Position numbers and translations under genes: made by a program. A DNA stretch of 64,000 nucleotides from Kitasatospora sp. NBC_01266 (GTDB lineage Bacteria > Actinomycetota > Actinomycetes > Streptomycetales > Streptomycetaceae), in contig NZ_CP108458.1 of assembly GCF_036242395.1 (NCBI RefSeq), positions 7,440,001 to 7,504,000 of the forward strand, read 5' to 3'. Positions 1-8,549 of the stretch are shown one piece after another (the first letter of the stretch is position 1; every line of letters starts with the position of its first letter). The notes under the pieces were generated by a model. It was not told the DNA's origin, made no database searches, and was given only the letters and a program-made list of their open reading frames with translations.

Positions 1-1
1 G

Positions 2-697
2 GGGGTCAGCGTGGGGCCGCCGACGCACTACGACCACGTCAAGGGCGCGCTCTACCCCGACACCGGCGACAGCGAGGACTTCGGCTTCGACCGGGTCCGG
101 CGGCTGCTGGACTTCGTCCGGGGCGAGCCGGTCAGCGAGTTCAGCGGGACCGAGGGCTTCGAGGAGTTCTCGAAGCGCGTTCAGCCCCACGCTCCAGGCC
201 TGGGGCGCCGGTTGTGGTACGGCGGTGGCAGCCTGCGGTCGGCGCGGTGGGCCGGCGAGCACGGGATGAACCTGCTGACCAGCAGTGTGGTGAAGGCCGA
301 GCAGTCCGAGGACTTCGCCGAGATCCAGCTGTCGCAGATCAGGACGTTCCGGGCCGCCCACCCCGAGGGCGACCGCGCCCGGGTCTCCCAGGGCCTGGTC
401 GTCATCCCCACCGACACCGCCACCCGGGAGCAGCGCGCCAGGTACGAGGAGTACGCGCGCAAACGGGCGCCGCGTACCGCCGCGCCGCAGGGGCCGGCCC
501 GCCTGATGTTCGCCCCCGACCTCGTCGGCAGCTCTGCGGAGATCGCCGAACGGCTCTACGCCCACCCGGCCTTCCGCGAGGTCGACGAGGTCGCCTTCGC
601 GCTGCCCTTCACCTTCCAGCGCGACGACTACCTGCAGATCCTCACGGACATCGCCACCAGGCTCGGCCCCGCGCTCGGCTGGCGACCGGCGGCCTGA
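2..697 (+). CDS. LLM-class flavin-dependent oxidoreductase, C-terminal part
   Basis: This is the 3' part of a luciferase-like (LLM) monooxygenase. The frame is open to the left edge, so the gene starts outside the window; an internal GTG at 11 is unlikely to be the true start. The visible residues include the PPTHYDHVKGALYPDT stretch and a WYGGGS segment that resemble the C-terminal half of F420- or FMN-dependent LLM proteins. These barrels oxidise small organic substrates in the cytoplasm with a reduced flavin. The substrate cannot be read from the sequence. The family call rests on overall resemblance because the N-terminal cofactor-binding part is missing. It faces the convergent GNAT gene across 31 bases. 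Confidence 0.7.
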   Translation, partial: GVSVGPPTHYDHVKGALYPDTGDSEDFGFDRVRRLLDFVRGEPVSEFSGTEGFEEFSKRVQPHAPGLGRRLWYGGGSLRSARWAGEHGMNLLTSSVVKAEQSEDFAEIQLSQIRTFRAAHPEGDRARVSQGLVVIPTDTATREQRARYEEYARKRAPRTAAPQGPARLMFAPDLVGSSAEIAERLYAHPAFREVDEVAFALPFTFQRDDYLQILTDIATRLGPALGWRPAA

Positions 698-728
698 TCT
701 CGAGGAAGGGCGGCAGGAGGGGGGCGGT

Positions 729-1253
729 CTAGCCCTGCCCGGTGGGCTGCTCGCTCCGATCGCGGCAGAGCAGCCGGGTGATGCTCCCGTCCTCCTCGGT
801 GAGGTCCCTGAGCTGCCGGAATCCGAGCTTCTGAAGGGCCGTCAGCGAAGCGGCGTTCTGCTCCGCCACGGTCGCGTAGACCTGCGCCAGGTCCGGCGTC
901 CCGAAGCCGTGGGTGACCACGGCCCTCGCCAGCTCGGTGCCGAGGCCGCGCCCCCACAGCTCGGGGGTGAGGGCGTAGACCAGCTCGTGCCCCTCGACGA
1001 CCTTCGCCGGCTTGATCTCCGCGTGGCCGACCAGGCGGCCGCCCTGGCGCACCGCCCAGACGTCGAAGCGCTCGCGCTGGTAGGCATGGGCGAAGATCCG
1101 GGCGAACGCGGCGCGGTAGTCGGCCTCGGGCCAGGGTCCGTCGCCCATCCACCGGGAGACCCGGGCATCCATGAAGAGCGCCACGAAGTCGTCCTCGTCG
1201 GTGGGTGCGTACGGTTCGAGCAGCAGCCGATCGGTGTGCAGCGTGGGAGTCAT
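729..1253 (-). CDS. GNAT family N-acetyltransferase (RimJ/RimL type)
   Basis: A 174-residue single-domain acetyltransferase. It begins with TLHTDRLLLEPY, the usual opening of RimJ/RimL-like GNATs, and carries the acetyl-CoA pyrophosphate-binding stretch ELWGRGLGTELARAVV near residues 120-135. Later come the NAASLTALQKLGF and LCRDR segments typical of the family's C-terminal half. Such enzymes move an acetyl group from acetyl-CoA to an amine on a protein, antibiotic or metabolite; the acceptor is unknown here. The ATG at 1253 leaves only 66 bases to the divergent TetR gene, so both promoters lie in that gap. Length is normal and nothing looks broken. Confidence 0.88.
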   Translation of the reverse strand: MTPTLHTDRLLLEPYAPTDEDDFVALFMDARVSRWMGDGPWPEADYRAAFARIFAHAYQRERFDVWAVRQGGRLVGHAEIKPAKVVEGHELVYALTPELWGRGLGTELARAVVTHGFGTPDLAQVYATVAEQNAASLTALQKLGFRQLRDLTEEDGSITRLLCRDRSEQPTGQG

Positions 1254-1283
1254 GACGGGGGACGCTAATCGCCGGGCAGCCCC

Positions 1284-1320
1284 TTGACCAAGTTAGTGAG
1301 TGACCAATAACTTAGTTCCA
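1284..1320 (+). promoter_or_regulatory. Promoter and TetR operator in front of the TetR gene, probably leaderless
   Basis: TTGACC at 1284-1289 makes a good -35 box. A weaker -10 (ATAACT, 1307-1312) follows after 17 bases, which would place the transcript start at or next to the ATG at 1320. There is no Shine-Dalgarno sequence. An inverted repeat overlaps the promoter: AGTTAGTG (1291-1298), six bases, CAATAACT (1305-1312). The same half-site occurs before the MFS gene, which supports autoregulation by the TetR protein. Confidence 0.6.
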
Positions 1321-1889
1321 TGGCAAGGACGAGCATGCGGATGTCGGCGGAGGAACGGCGCGAGAGTGTCATCCGCGCGGCGGTGATCGAGTTTGCCGAG
1401 CGTGGCTACAACGGCACCTCCACCCAGGCGATCGCCGCCCGGGTCGGTGTCTCCCAGCCGTATCTGTTCCGGCTCTTCCCGAGCAAGCGGGCGCTGTTCG
1501 AGGCGGCGGTGCGGCGCTGCGTGCACGACGTCAAGGCGACGCTCATCGGGGCGGTCGAGGGGCTGGAGGATCCGGAGGCCCGGGCCGCGGCGATGGGTGA
1601 CGCGTATCTCGAGTTGCTGGCCGACCGCAGCCTGCTGCTGATGCAGATGCAGATGTACGTCTCCACGGCCGCCATGGAGGCGCAGGGGGAGGCGGAGGTG
1701 GGGGAGGCGGTACGGGCGCTCTGGCTCGACCTCTGGGACTCCGTGCAGGAGGCCTCCGGCATGAGCACGGAGAAGGTCACCGAGTTCTTCGCGCACGGGA
1801 TGCTGATCAACACGCTGCTCGCCATGGGTTTTCCGCGCGACCACCGGATCTGGGACGGGTTCGGGATCAAGGGTGACCGCTGCGGGTAG
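1320..1889 (+). CDS. TetR/AcrR family transcriptional regulator
   Basis: A 189-residue repressor of normal TetR length. The N-terminal helix-turn-helix reads GYNGTSTQAIAARVGVSQPY followed by LFRLFPSKRALFEAAV, roughly residues 29-64. The C-terminal ligand-binding half is helical and contains a run of Leu and Met (LLLMQMQMYV). The gene lies 132 bases before an MFS exporter on the same strand. Near-identical half-sites occur in front of both genes, so it most likely represses itself and the pump until an effector binds. The effector is unknown. No ribosome-binding site is visible upstream, consistent with a leaderless message. Confidence 0.9.
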   Translation: MARTSMRMSAEERRESVIRAAVIEFAERGYNGTSTQAIAARVGVSQPYLFRLFPSKRALFEAAVRRCVHDVKATLIGAVEGLEDPEARAAAMGDAYLELLADRSLLLMQMQMYVSTAAMEAQGEAEVGEAVRALWLDLWDSVQEASGMSTEKVTEFFAHGMLINTLLAMGFPRDHRIWDGFGIKGDRCG

Positions 1890-1957
1890 CGGCGGGCTGC
1901 GGCCGGACCGGCGCTTGGCCGCGCGCCCGGTGGTCCTGGGCTCTTTCTGCCCACGAA

Positions 1958-1975
1958 AGTTATTGAGCAATTACT
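1958..1975. promoter_or_regulatory. Palindromic operator before the MFS exporter
   Basis: AGTTATTG-AG-CAATTACT is an 18-base near-perfect palindrome, 46 bases before the MFS start codon. It lies between the TetR gene and the exporter, where a TetR repressor would bind. Its half-site AGTTATTG matches the half-site at 1291-1312 except for one base and the spacer length. Confidence 0.6.
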
Positions 1976-2021
1976 ACCTATCTCCTGTCAGCACCACCTG
2001 GTTCTCGTGAGGAGTTCCGTC

Positions 2022-3461
2022 ATGCGCAGAGGCAGCCCGGCGATCTGGGCCTTCGTCATCACCAGCACCGCCGGATTCATGGCCGCGCTGGACAACCTGG
2101 TCGTCACCACCGCACTCACCGCCATCCGGCGCCATCTCGGCGGCGGCATCAGCGACCTCGAGTGGACCGTCAACGCCTACACCCTCAGCTTCGCCGTCCT
2201 GCTGCTGTTCGGCGCGGCGCTCGGTGACCGGTTCGGCCGCCGCCGGATCTTCACCGTGGGGCTCGGGGTCTTCACCCTCGCCTCGCTCGCGGCCGCCCTG
2301 GCTCCGAACATCAACGCGCTGATCGCGGCCAGGGCCGTGCAGGGAGTCGGCGCGGCGATGCTCACGCCGGTCAGCCTGACGCTGCTCACCGCGGCGGTGC
2401 CGGCGGCCAAGCGCGGGCTGGCCTTCGGCGCCTGGGGCGCGGTCAACGGAATGGCCGTGGCGATGGGCCCGCTGATCGGCGGGACCGTGGTGGAGCACCT
2501 GTCCTGGCAGTGGATATTCGCCCTGAACGTTCCGCTGGGCCTGCTGCTGCTGCCGCTCGCCCGGCTGCGGCTGACCGAGAGCGTGGGCCCGAACGGCCGG
2601 CTCGACGCCACGGGCACCGCCCTGGTCAGCGCCGCGCTCTTCGGCATCGTCTACGCCGTCATCCGGGGCAACGACGACGGCTGGACCAGCGCCCCGGTGC
2701 TGACCGGCCTGATCGGCGGTGGAGTGCTGCTGATCGCCTTCCTCGCCTGGGAGCGGCGCAGCTCGGCGCCGGCGCTGCCGCTGCGGCTGTTCCGCAGCCG
2801 GGCCTTCTCGGCGGTCAACGCGGCCACCACGCTGATGTCCCTGGGCATGTTCGGGGCGATCTTCCTGCTCAGCCAGTTCCTGCAGGCGGCGCAGGGGTTC
2901 AGCCCGGTGGAGGCGGGCGTGCGGATGCTGCCGTGGACCGGGATGCCGATGCTGGTCGCCCCGGTGGCCGGGCTGCTGGCGGACCGGATCGGCGGCCGGA
3001 ACATCATCGCCGCCGGGCTCGCCCTGCAGGCGCTCGGCCTCGGCTGGTTCGCGGCGGTCGCCACGGCCGACGTCAGCTACGCCGCGCAGGTCCCGGCCCT
3101 GGTCATGTCCGGGGTCGGGATGGCGCTCTTCTTCGCCCCGGTCGCCACGCTGCTGATGGGCTCGGTCCGCCCGCAGGAGCAGGGCGTCGCCTCGGGGATC
3201 AACAACGCGCTGCGGGAGGTGGGCGGTGCGCTCGGCGTCGCCGTCCTCACCGCGGTCTTCACCGCGCACGGGGACTACAGCAGCGCTCGGCGCTACGTGG
3301 ACGGCCTGGTCCCGGCGCTCTGGGTGGGCGCGTCGGTGATCGCCGTCGCGGCGCTGACGGTCCTCGCCGCACCGCGCCGCACCGCGACCGAACCGGCGGA
3401 CGAGGTGCGGGCGGGGACGACCGGCCTGGCCGCGGAGCCCCAGCAGGCGCTGCCTGCCTGA
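2022..3461 (+). CDS. MFS efflux transporter, DHA2 (EmrB/QacA) family
   Basis: A drug:proton antiporter of about 479 residues with the roughly 14 hydrophobic segments of the DHA2 branch. Motif A appears after the second segment as GDRFGRRR, and the N-terminal segment holds GFMAALDNLVVTTALTAI with the Asp typical of the family. ATG 2022 is chosen because GTGAGGAG ends seven bases upstream; a longer reading from GTG 2007 would use that ribosome-binding site as coding sequence. It sits behind a TetR gene and an operator, so expression is probably induced by a toxic compound. The substrate is not predictable. It ends at a hairpin shared with the convergent phospholipase. Confidence 0.9.
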   Translation: MRRGSPAIWAFVITSTAGFMAALDNLVVTTALTAIRRHLGGGISDLEWTVNAYTLSFAVLLLFGAALGDRFGRRRIFTVGLGVFTLASLAAALAPNINALIAARAVQGVGAAMLTPVSLTLLTAAVPAAKRGLAFGAWGAVNGMAVAMGPLIGGTVVEHLSWQWIFALNVPLGLLLLPLARLRLTESVGPNGRLDATGTALVSAALFGIVYAVIRGNDDGWTSAPVLTGLIGGGVLLIAFLAWERRSSAPALPLRLFRSRAFSAVNAATTLMSLGMFGAIFLLSQFLQAAQGFSPVEAGVRMLPWTGMPMLVAPVAGLLADRIGGRNIIAAGLALQALGLGWFAAVATADVSYAAQVPALVMSGVGMALFFAPVATLLMGSVRPQEQGVASGINNALREVGGALGVAVLTAVFTAHGDYSSARRYVDGLVPALWVGASVIAVAALTVLAAPRRTATEPADEVRAGTTGLAAEPQQALPA

Positions 3462-3506
3462 CCGCCCCCCGCCCGGCGGGCCCGACGAACCGTCCTGCCG
3501 GGCCGT

Positions 3507-3544
3507 ACGACGGCACCGCGTCCGCACGGATGCGGGGCCGTCGT
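3507..3544. terminator. Bidirectional hairpin terminator
   Basis: ACGACGGC (3507-3514) pairs with GCCGTCGT (3537-3544), and an inner CCGCA/TGCGG pair extends the stem. It lies between the convergent MFS and phospholipase genes. There is no clear T-tract, as is common in streptomycetes. Confidence 0.7.
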
Positions 3545-3583
3545 TGTCGGGCACCCCCGGACTTGGGCTACCGGGCTACCGGG

Positions 3584-5548
3584 TTACTGGGCGTACAGGC
3601 GCCCGGCGAAGCGGCGGGCGAAGCCGTCGCCGGTGTTGGCGGTGACCGTGAAGTCGTACCGGCCCGCGCTGGTGGCGTGCAGCGTGGCGGTGGCGGTGCC
3701 GCCGGCCGCGACCGTCACCTGGGTGGCCGAGCCGCCGGAGGCGAGGTAGGCCGCGTTGGGGTTGATGGTGAAGACCGCGGCGACCGAGCCCGCGTTGCTC
3801 AGCGTCAGGGTCAGGGTGGCGCCGTCCTGCGCGTCCACCACGTACGCCTCGGGGTGCGCCTTGGTGCTGCTCGACCAGGTCAGCACGTTGCCCTGGAAGC
3901 CGCGCAGGTAGCCGTCGGGGCCGTGCAGGTCGATGTCGTACGGGCCGCCGCCGTAGGTCTTGGCGGAGAAGTAGTCGGAGATCGAGCCGCCGGCCGCGCA
4001 GGTGTACGGCCAGGCCGCGTAGGTGCGGTCGTTGACCGTGTAGGCCGTGAAGGCACCGGCGAGCGCACCCGCCGACACCGTCTTGAACCAGATCCGGCCG
4101 GTGGAGGTGTCGGTCCAGGAGGTGGTGTTGAAGACGTAGCCGAGCGACTGCGCGCCGCGGTCGCCGGACTCCTGGGCGGGCAGCGCGCCCGCGCTGGGGA
4201 CCGTCGGGGCGGGCAGCGACTTCTCGTTGTTCGCGGCGGTGACCAGCGCGGCGGTGTTCGGCAGGTTGGTGGGGAACGCCACCGGGCTCACACCGAAGGT
4301 GAAGGCGCTGGTCAGGTCGCCGGAGACGGCGCGGCGCCAGTCCGAGATGTTGGTGCACCGCACGCCGGTGACCAGCTCGGCGAAGCGCAGCGGCGAGGTG
4401 TGGTCGAAGGTCTGCGAGCAGACCCGCCCGCCGGTGGACCAGGGCGAGATCACGGTCATCGGCACCCGCGGGCCCATGCCGATCGGCAGGCCGCTGACGA
4501 ACTCGTCGGTGGTGCCGGACGGCGCGGTCGGCGGGGCGACGTGGTCGAAGAAGCCGTCGTTCTCGTCGAAGTTGTAGAAGACCACGGTCGAGTCCCAGGT
4601 GGCCTGGTCGCTCGCGATGGCCGCCAGCACGCCGCTGACGAAGTCGGCGCCGTCGGCGGGGCGGTTGGCCGGGTGCTCGCACTGGGCGGTGGGGGCCACC
4701 ACCCAGGAGACGGTCGGGAAGGTGCCGGCCGCGATGTCCGAGGTGATCGCGCCCGCGATGTCGCTGACCCGGGCCATGCCGTTGACGTACAGCGGGTCGC
4801 TGGTCGCGGCGTTCTGGAACTGGGTGAACCAGGCCAGCGGGTTGTCGTCGAAGTTGTCCGCCTCCTGGTAGACCCGCCAGGAGACGCCCGCGTCCTGCAG
4901 CATCTCCGGGTAGGTGGTCCAGGAGTAGCCGGCCTCGCTGTTGTCGGTGACCGGGCCGCCGGCGGTGCCGTTCGGGTCGATCATGCCGGTCCACTGGTAG
5001 AGCCGGTTCGGGTTGGTCGGGCCCTGGACCGAGCAGAAGTACTGGTCGCAGATGGTGAAGGCGTCGGCCAGCGCGTAGTGGAACGGCAGGTCGGTGCGGT
5101 TGTAGTAGCCCATCGTGTACCCGGTCTTCTCCGGGATCCAGTTGTTGTTCAGCCCGCCGTTCCAGGCGCCGTGGGTGCCGCTCCACGAGTGGTCGAGGTC
5201 CTCGACCTGCTGGGCGTCGGTCAGCGCGGTGTTCAGGTGCCAGGGCAGCAGGATGCTGCCGCCGCCGGCCGAGCCCTTGGTGTTCTGGTTCCAGACGTTG
5301 GAGCCCTTCGGGAAGCGCAGCAGCGAGGTGTCGCCGTAGCCGCGCACGCCCGACAGGGTGCCGTAGTAGTGGTCGAAGGAGCGGTTCTCCTGCATGAGGA
5401 TCACCACGTGCTTCACCGAGGAGAGCGAACCGCCCCCGGTGCTCGCAGCCATCGCTCGGCGGACCGAACCGGGGAGCACACCGAACGCACTGCCGGCACC
5501 GATGGCGGCGGCCGAACCGAGCAGCGCCCGGCGGGAGATCGGGGACAT
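3584..5548 (-). CDS. Secreted phospholipase C, phosphocholine-specific type (Tat substrate)
   Basis: A 654-residue exported phosphoesterase. The N-terminus SRRALLGSAAAIGAGSAFGV has a twin-arginine and a hydrophobic stretch, so folded export through Tat is expected. The catalytic domain of the acid-phosphatase/PLC family starts with VVILMQENRSFDHYYG and contains ENDGFFDH near the middle. Two beta-rich C-terminal repeats follow, as in full-length bacterial nonhemolytic PLCs. It cleaves phospholipid headgroups outside the cell, mainly to recover phosphate; the exact headgroup is inferred from the family. ATG 5548 is preceded by AAAGG. A second homologue with the same architecture lies at 60.5-62.5 kb on the same strand. 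Confidence 0.9.
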   Translation of the reverse strand: MSPISRRALLGSAAAIGAGSAFGVLPGSVRRAMAASTGGGSLSSVKHVVILMQENRSFDHYYGTLSGVRGYGDTSLLRFPKGSNVWNQNTKGSAGGGSILLPWHLNTALTDAQQVEDLDHSWSGTHGAWNGGLNNNWIPEKTGYTMGYYNRTDLPFHYALADAFTICDQYFCSVQGPTNPNRLYQWTGMIDPNGTAGGPVTDNSEAGYSWTTYPEMLQDAGVSWRVYQEADNFDDNPLAWFTQFQNAATSDPLYVNGMARVSDIAGAITSDIAAGTFPTVSWVVAPTAQCEHPANRPADGADFVSGVLAAIASDQATWDSTVVFYNFDENDGFFDHVAPPTAPSGTTDEFVSGLPIGMGPRVPMTVISPWSTGGRVCSQTFDHTSPLRFAELVTGVRCTNISDWRRAVSGDLTSAFTFGVSPVAFPTNLPNTAALVTAANNEKSLPAPTVPSAGALPAQESGDRGAQSLGYVFNTTSWTDTSTGRIWFKTVSAGALAGAFTAYTVNDRTYAAWPYTCAAGGSISDYFSAKTYGGGPYDIDLHGPDGYLRGFQGNVLTWSSSTKAHPEAYVVDAQDGATLTLTLSNAGSVAAVFTINPNAAYLASGGSATQVTVAAGGTATATLHATSAGRYDFTVTANTGDGFARRFAGRLYAQ

Positions 5549-5727
5549 GCGAGGACCTTTCTTCGGGGCAGCGCGGAGCCAGCACCGCGCTGCACTCGTG
5601 GGTCATGACTACCGAGAAAGGTGGGCCAGCGGCAGGGAACTTGTCTGGACAACTTCGCTGTACGGCACATGAATCGGAGGCAACGAAAGCGTCGCCGGAC
5701 GGCCACCGGCCTTGCGGCCAGCGGGTT

Positions 5728-6615
5728 TTACTCTCCGCCGGCCGCCGGCCGGGTGGCGAGCGCGGTGAAGGCGCGGGCGGCGGCGCTCTGGTAGGCGGTG
5801 TCCCGGCGCAGCAGGGTGACGGTGCGGGCGGGCAGGGCCGGGTCGAGGCGGACCGGGTGCAGGTCCGGGTGTTCGCGGGTGATGGCCTCGGGCAGGACGG
5901 TGGCCAGCGCGGTTCTGCGGACGAGTTCGGTGAGCGCGGTGATGGTGTTGGCCTCGACGCTGACCTGCGGTCGGCAGCCGTGCTCGGCGAAGTACCGGTC
6001 GATGTGCCGCCGGGTGGCGAAGTCCGGGCTGAGCAGGGCGAGTCGGTGGGAGTGCAGGTCGGCGACCGGCAGCGGATCCCGGCGCCGCGCGTACGGGTGC
6101 GCGGCGCCGACGACCAGGCCGAGGGTCTCGCTGAACAGCGGCTGGGCGGCGAGCTGCGGAAGATGCTCGCCGCTGAAGGCGATGCCGAGGTCGAGCCGGT
6201 CGTCGAGCAGCGCCGACTCGAGCTGATCCTGCGTCAACTCCTGGATCTCCAGGGTGATTTCAGGGTACCGAAGGTGGAATTCGGCGGTCAGCGGACCGAT
6301 CAGGTAGGCGGTGGGCGTGGGGGTGGCCGCCAGGCGCAGGGTGCCGCGGGTGAGGTCCTGGACGTCCAGTACCGAGCGCTCCGCCGCCGCCAGGTCCTGC
6401 AGGGCCAGGCGCGCGTAGTGGGCGTAGCTCTGGCCGGCGTCGGTCAGCCGCACGGTGCGTCCGGTCCGGTCGAGGAGCTGGACGCCGAGCTGCCGCTCGA
6501 GTTGCTTGATCTGCTGGGAGAGCGTGGGCTGCGAGACGCGCAGCGCCTCGGCGGCCCGGGTGAAGCTCGCGTGCTCGGCGACCGCGAGCAGGTACCGGAG
6601 GTGGCGCAGTTCCAT
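5728..6615 (-). CDS. cynR: LysR-type regulator of the cyanate locus (CynR-like)
   Basis: A 295-residue LysR-type regulator. The winged helix-turn-helix is at the N-terminus (SFTRAAEALRVSQPTLSQQI, about residues 17-36), followed by the linker helix and a periplasmic-binding-protein-like effector domain. It is transcribed away from a carbonic anhydrase and a cyanase, the same arrangement as the E. coli cynR/cynTS locus, so cyanate is the likely inducer. The 125-base divergent gap holds a CTAT-N11-ATAG site of LysR type. The symbol rests on domain type plus gene context rather than on diagnostic residues. Confidence 0.82.
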   Translation of the reverse strand: MELRHLRYLLAVAEHASFTRAAEALRVSQPTLSQQIKQLERQLGVQLLDRTGRTVRLTDAGQSYAHYARLALQDLAAAERSVLDVQDLTRGTLRLAATPTPTAYLIGPLTAEFHLRYPEITLEIQELTQDQLESALLDDRLDLGIAFSGEHLPQLAAQPLFSETLGLVVGAAHPYARRRDPLPVADLHSHRLALLSPDFATRRHIDRYFAEHGCRPQVSVEANTITALTELVRRTALATVLPEAITREHPDLHPVRLDPALPARTVTLLRRDTAYQSAAARAFTALATRPAAGGE

Positions 6616-6622
6616 GGGAACA

Positions 6623-6677
6623 ACTATAGGTGTGGCGAATAGCTCCGATGGTCACTGCGTCTTGGACACTATAGGTG
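6623..6677. promoter_or_regulatory. LysR-box and direct repeats in the cynR/cynT divergent gap
   Basis: CTAT (6624-6627), 11 bases, then ATAG (6639-6642) fits the T-N11-A rule of LysR-type binding sites. The decamer ACTATAGGTG occurs at 6623-6632 and again at 6668-6677, a 45-base direct repeat. This layout suggests recognition and activation half-sites for the divergent regulator. Confidence 0.6.
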
Positions 6678-6740
6678 CAGCTCGGGCAGGGTGGAACGCG
6701 TCAGGCCGAAGGGGCAGGGCCACTGAGAAGGAGCGCAGTC

Positions 6741-7355
6741 GTGAACGAGATCGCGGACGGATTCAAGCGGTTCAAGCAGGACGTCTTCCCGGTCCGGGCG
6801 GAACTCTTCGCGCGGCTGGCGACCGTCCACCGGCCGACCGCGCTCTTCATCGGCTGCTCGGACAGCAGGGTGGTACCGGAGCTGATCACCCAGCGTGAAC
6901 CGGGCGAGCTGTTCGTCATCCGCACCGCGGGCAACCTGGTGCCGCCCTATGCGCCCGGCGCGGACGGCATCGCGGCGAGCATCGAGTACGCGATCGGCGT
7001 GCTGGGCGTCGCGGACGTGGTCCTCTGCGGGCACTCCGACTGCGGCGCGATGACCGCGCTGGCCTCGGACGGCTCGCTCGACCGGCTGCCCGCCGTCGCC
7101 GGCTGGCTGCGCCACGCCGACGCGGCCAAGGCCCGCACTGACGCCGAGCAGCACGCCACCCGGGCCGACCGGGTCGCCGCGCTGGTCCGGGCCAACGTGC
7201 GCGGTCAGCTGGCGAACCTGATGACCCACCCGGTGGTCGTCCGCGCCCTGGCGCAGCGCACGGTGCGCCTGCACGGCTGGGTCTACGACATCGGCTCCGG
7301 CGCGGTCGAGGAACTCGACTCCGCCGAAGGGCAGTTCGTCGCCCTGGCCGGCTGA
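6741..7355 (+). CDS. cynT: Beta-class carbonic anhydrase of the cyanate locus
   Basis: A 204-residue cytoplasmic zinc enzyme that interconverts CO2 and bicarbonate. Zinc and catalytic residues are visible: Cys39, Asp41 and Arg43 in the CSDSRV motif, and His98 and Cys101 in CGHSDCGAM. GTG 6741 is chosen because AAGGAG lies seven bases upstream at 6728-6733; longer readings would place that site inside the gene. It precedes cyanase, which consumes bicarbonate, so its job is probably to return CO2 as bicarbonate while cyanate is degraded. It is likely controlled by the divergent LysR protein. Confidence 0.9.
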   Translation: MNEIADGFKRFKQDVFPVRAELFARLATVHRPTALFIGCSDSRVVPELITQREPGELFVIRTAGNLVPPYAPGADGIAASIEYAIGVLGVADVVLCGHSDCGAMTALASDGSLDRLPAVAGWLRHADAAKARTDAEQHATRADRVAALVRANVRGQLANLMTHPVVVRALAQRTVRLHGWVYDIGSGAVEELDSAEGQFVALAG

Positions 7356-7454
7356 CACCGCCACCCCCGACACCCGATCCGGGCGTTCGAGCCGGATCGC
7401 CACCTCCCGCAGAAGAACTCCGTCCGAAGAACTCCGTCAGAAGAAGGATTCCCC

Positions 7455-7925
7455 ATGATGCACGCACAGGCCGACCCGAACGCCCGCCAGCAGCTGGCGA
7501 TCGCCGCCGTCGAGGCCAAGACCCGCAAGGACCTCAGCTGGCAGCAGCTGGCCGACGCCAGCGGCCTGTCGGTGGCGTTCACCACCGCCGCGCTGCTCGG
7601 CCAGCACCCGCTGCCCGCCGACGCGGCCAAGGCCGTCACCGAGTTGCTGGGGCTGGACGAGGACGCCGCCCTGCTGCTGCAGACCGTGCCGATGCGCGGC
7701 AGCATCCCCGGCGGCATCCCCACCGACCCGACCATCTACCGCTTCTACGAGATGCTCCAGGTCTACGGCACCACCCTCAAGGCCCTGGTCCACGAGCAGT
7801 TCGGCGACGGCATCATCAGCGCGATCAACTTCAAGCTCGACGTGAAGAAGGTCGCCGACCCCGAGGGCGGGGAGCGCGCGGTCATCACCCTCGACGGCAA
7901 GTACCTGCCCACCAAGCCGTTCTGA
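7455..7925 (+). CDS. cynS: Cyanate hydratase (cyanase)
   Basis: A 156-residue enzyme, the same length as E. coli CynS. It converts cyanate plus bicarbonate to carbamate, which falls apart to ammonia and CO2. The catalytic triad is intact at the canonical positions: Arg96, Glu99 and Ser122, in IYRFYEMLQVYG and GDGIISAINF. The N-terminal half is a helical domain resembling a helix-turn-helix fold and is used for decamer assembly. AAGAAGGA sits just upstream of ATG 7455. It follows the carbonic anhydrase by 99 bases in what looks like one operon. No cyanate permease gene is seen nearby. Confidence 0.96.
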   Translation: MMHAQADPNARQQLAIAAVEAKTRKDLSWQQLADASGLSVAFTTAALLGQHPLPADAAKAVTELLGLDEDAALLLQTVPMRGSIPGGIPTDPTIYRFYEMLQVYGTTLKALVHEQFGDGIISAINFKLDVKKVADPEGGERAVITLDGKYLPTKPF

Positions 7926-8038
7926 GCCGGACAGGCGGGCCGGGGGTGCACCGTCCCCCGGCCCGCCTGTCCCGAGAAGCACCCCGAGAAGAACCCTGAG
8001 AAGCACCTCACCCAGAGACACCGCCAAGGAGCAGCAAC

Positions 8039-8539
8039 GTGGACTACGCACAGCGCACCATCGACCTCGCCCGCCGCAACGTCGAGGAGGGCGGGCGCCC
8101 CTTCGCCACCGTCATCGTCAAGGACGGCCGGATCCTCGCGGAGAGCCCGAACCTGGTCGCCCAGACCAACGACCCCACCGCGCACGCCGAGATCCTCGCC
8201 ATCCGCGAGGCCTGCACCAAGCTCGGCACCGAGCACCTGACCGGTGCCACCATCTACGTCCTCGCCCACCCCTGCCCGATGTGCCTGGGCTCGCTCTACT
8301 ACTGCAGCCCCGACGAGGTCGTCTTCCTCACCCAGCGCGACGACTACGAACCCCACTACGTCGACGACCGCAAGTACTTCGAACTGGGCACCTTCTACGG
8401 CGAGTTCGCCAAGGAATGGCAGGACCGGCGGCTGCCGATGAGCTACCGGCCCAGCGAGGCGGCCGTCGACGTCTACCGGGCCTGGCAGCAGCGCAACGGC
8501 GGCGAGCGCCGGGTGCCCGGCGCCCCCACCGCGAGCTGA
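8039..8539 (+). CDS. Nucleoside/nucleobase deaminase (CDA superfamily)
   Basis: A 166-residue zinc deaminase. The HAE motif is at residues 49-51 and the PCPMC motif at 78-82, with Cys79 and Cys82 as zinc ligands and Glu51 as the proton shuttle. The fold matches the guanine deaminase/tRNA-adenosine deaminase branch, but the substrate is not certain. GTG 8039 has AAGGAG at 8026-8031. The 113 bases after cyanase contain a GC-rich inverted stretch (GGCGGGCCGGGGGT and its partner) that may stop or thin out transcription, so joint control with the cyanate operon is only possible. Ammonia release is the common theme with cyanase. Confidence 0.85.
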   Translation: MDYAQRTIDLARRNVEEGGRPFATVIVKDGRILAESPNLVAQTNDPTAHAEILAIREACTKLGTEHLTGATIYVLAHPCPMCLGSLYYCSPDEVVFLTQRDDYEPHYVDDRKYFELGTFYGEFAKEWQDRRLPMSYRPSEAAVDVYRAWQQRNGGERRVPGAPTAS

Positions 8540-8549
8540 GCCGCCGACG

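Noticed and set aside
2510..5608. A long plus-strand frame across the MFS end and the phospholipase
   Set aside because: It runs through a terminator hairpin and two convergent genes with clear family motifs.
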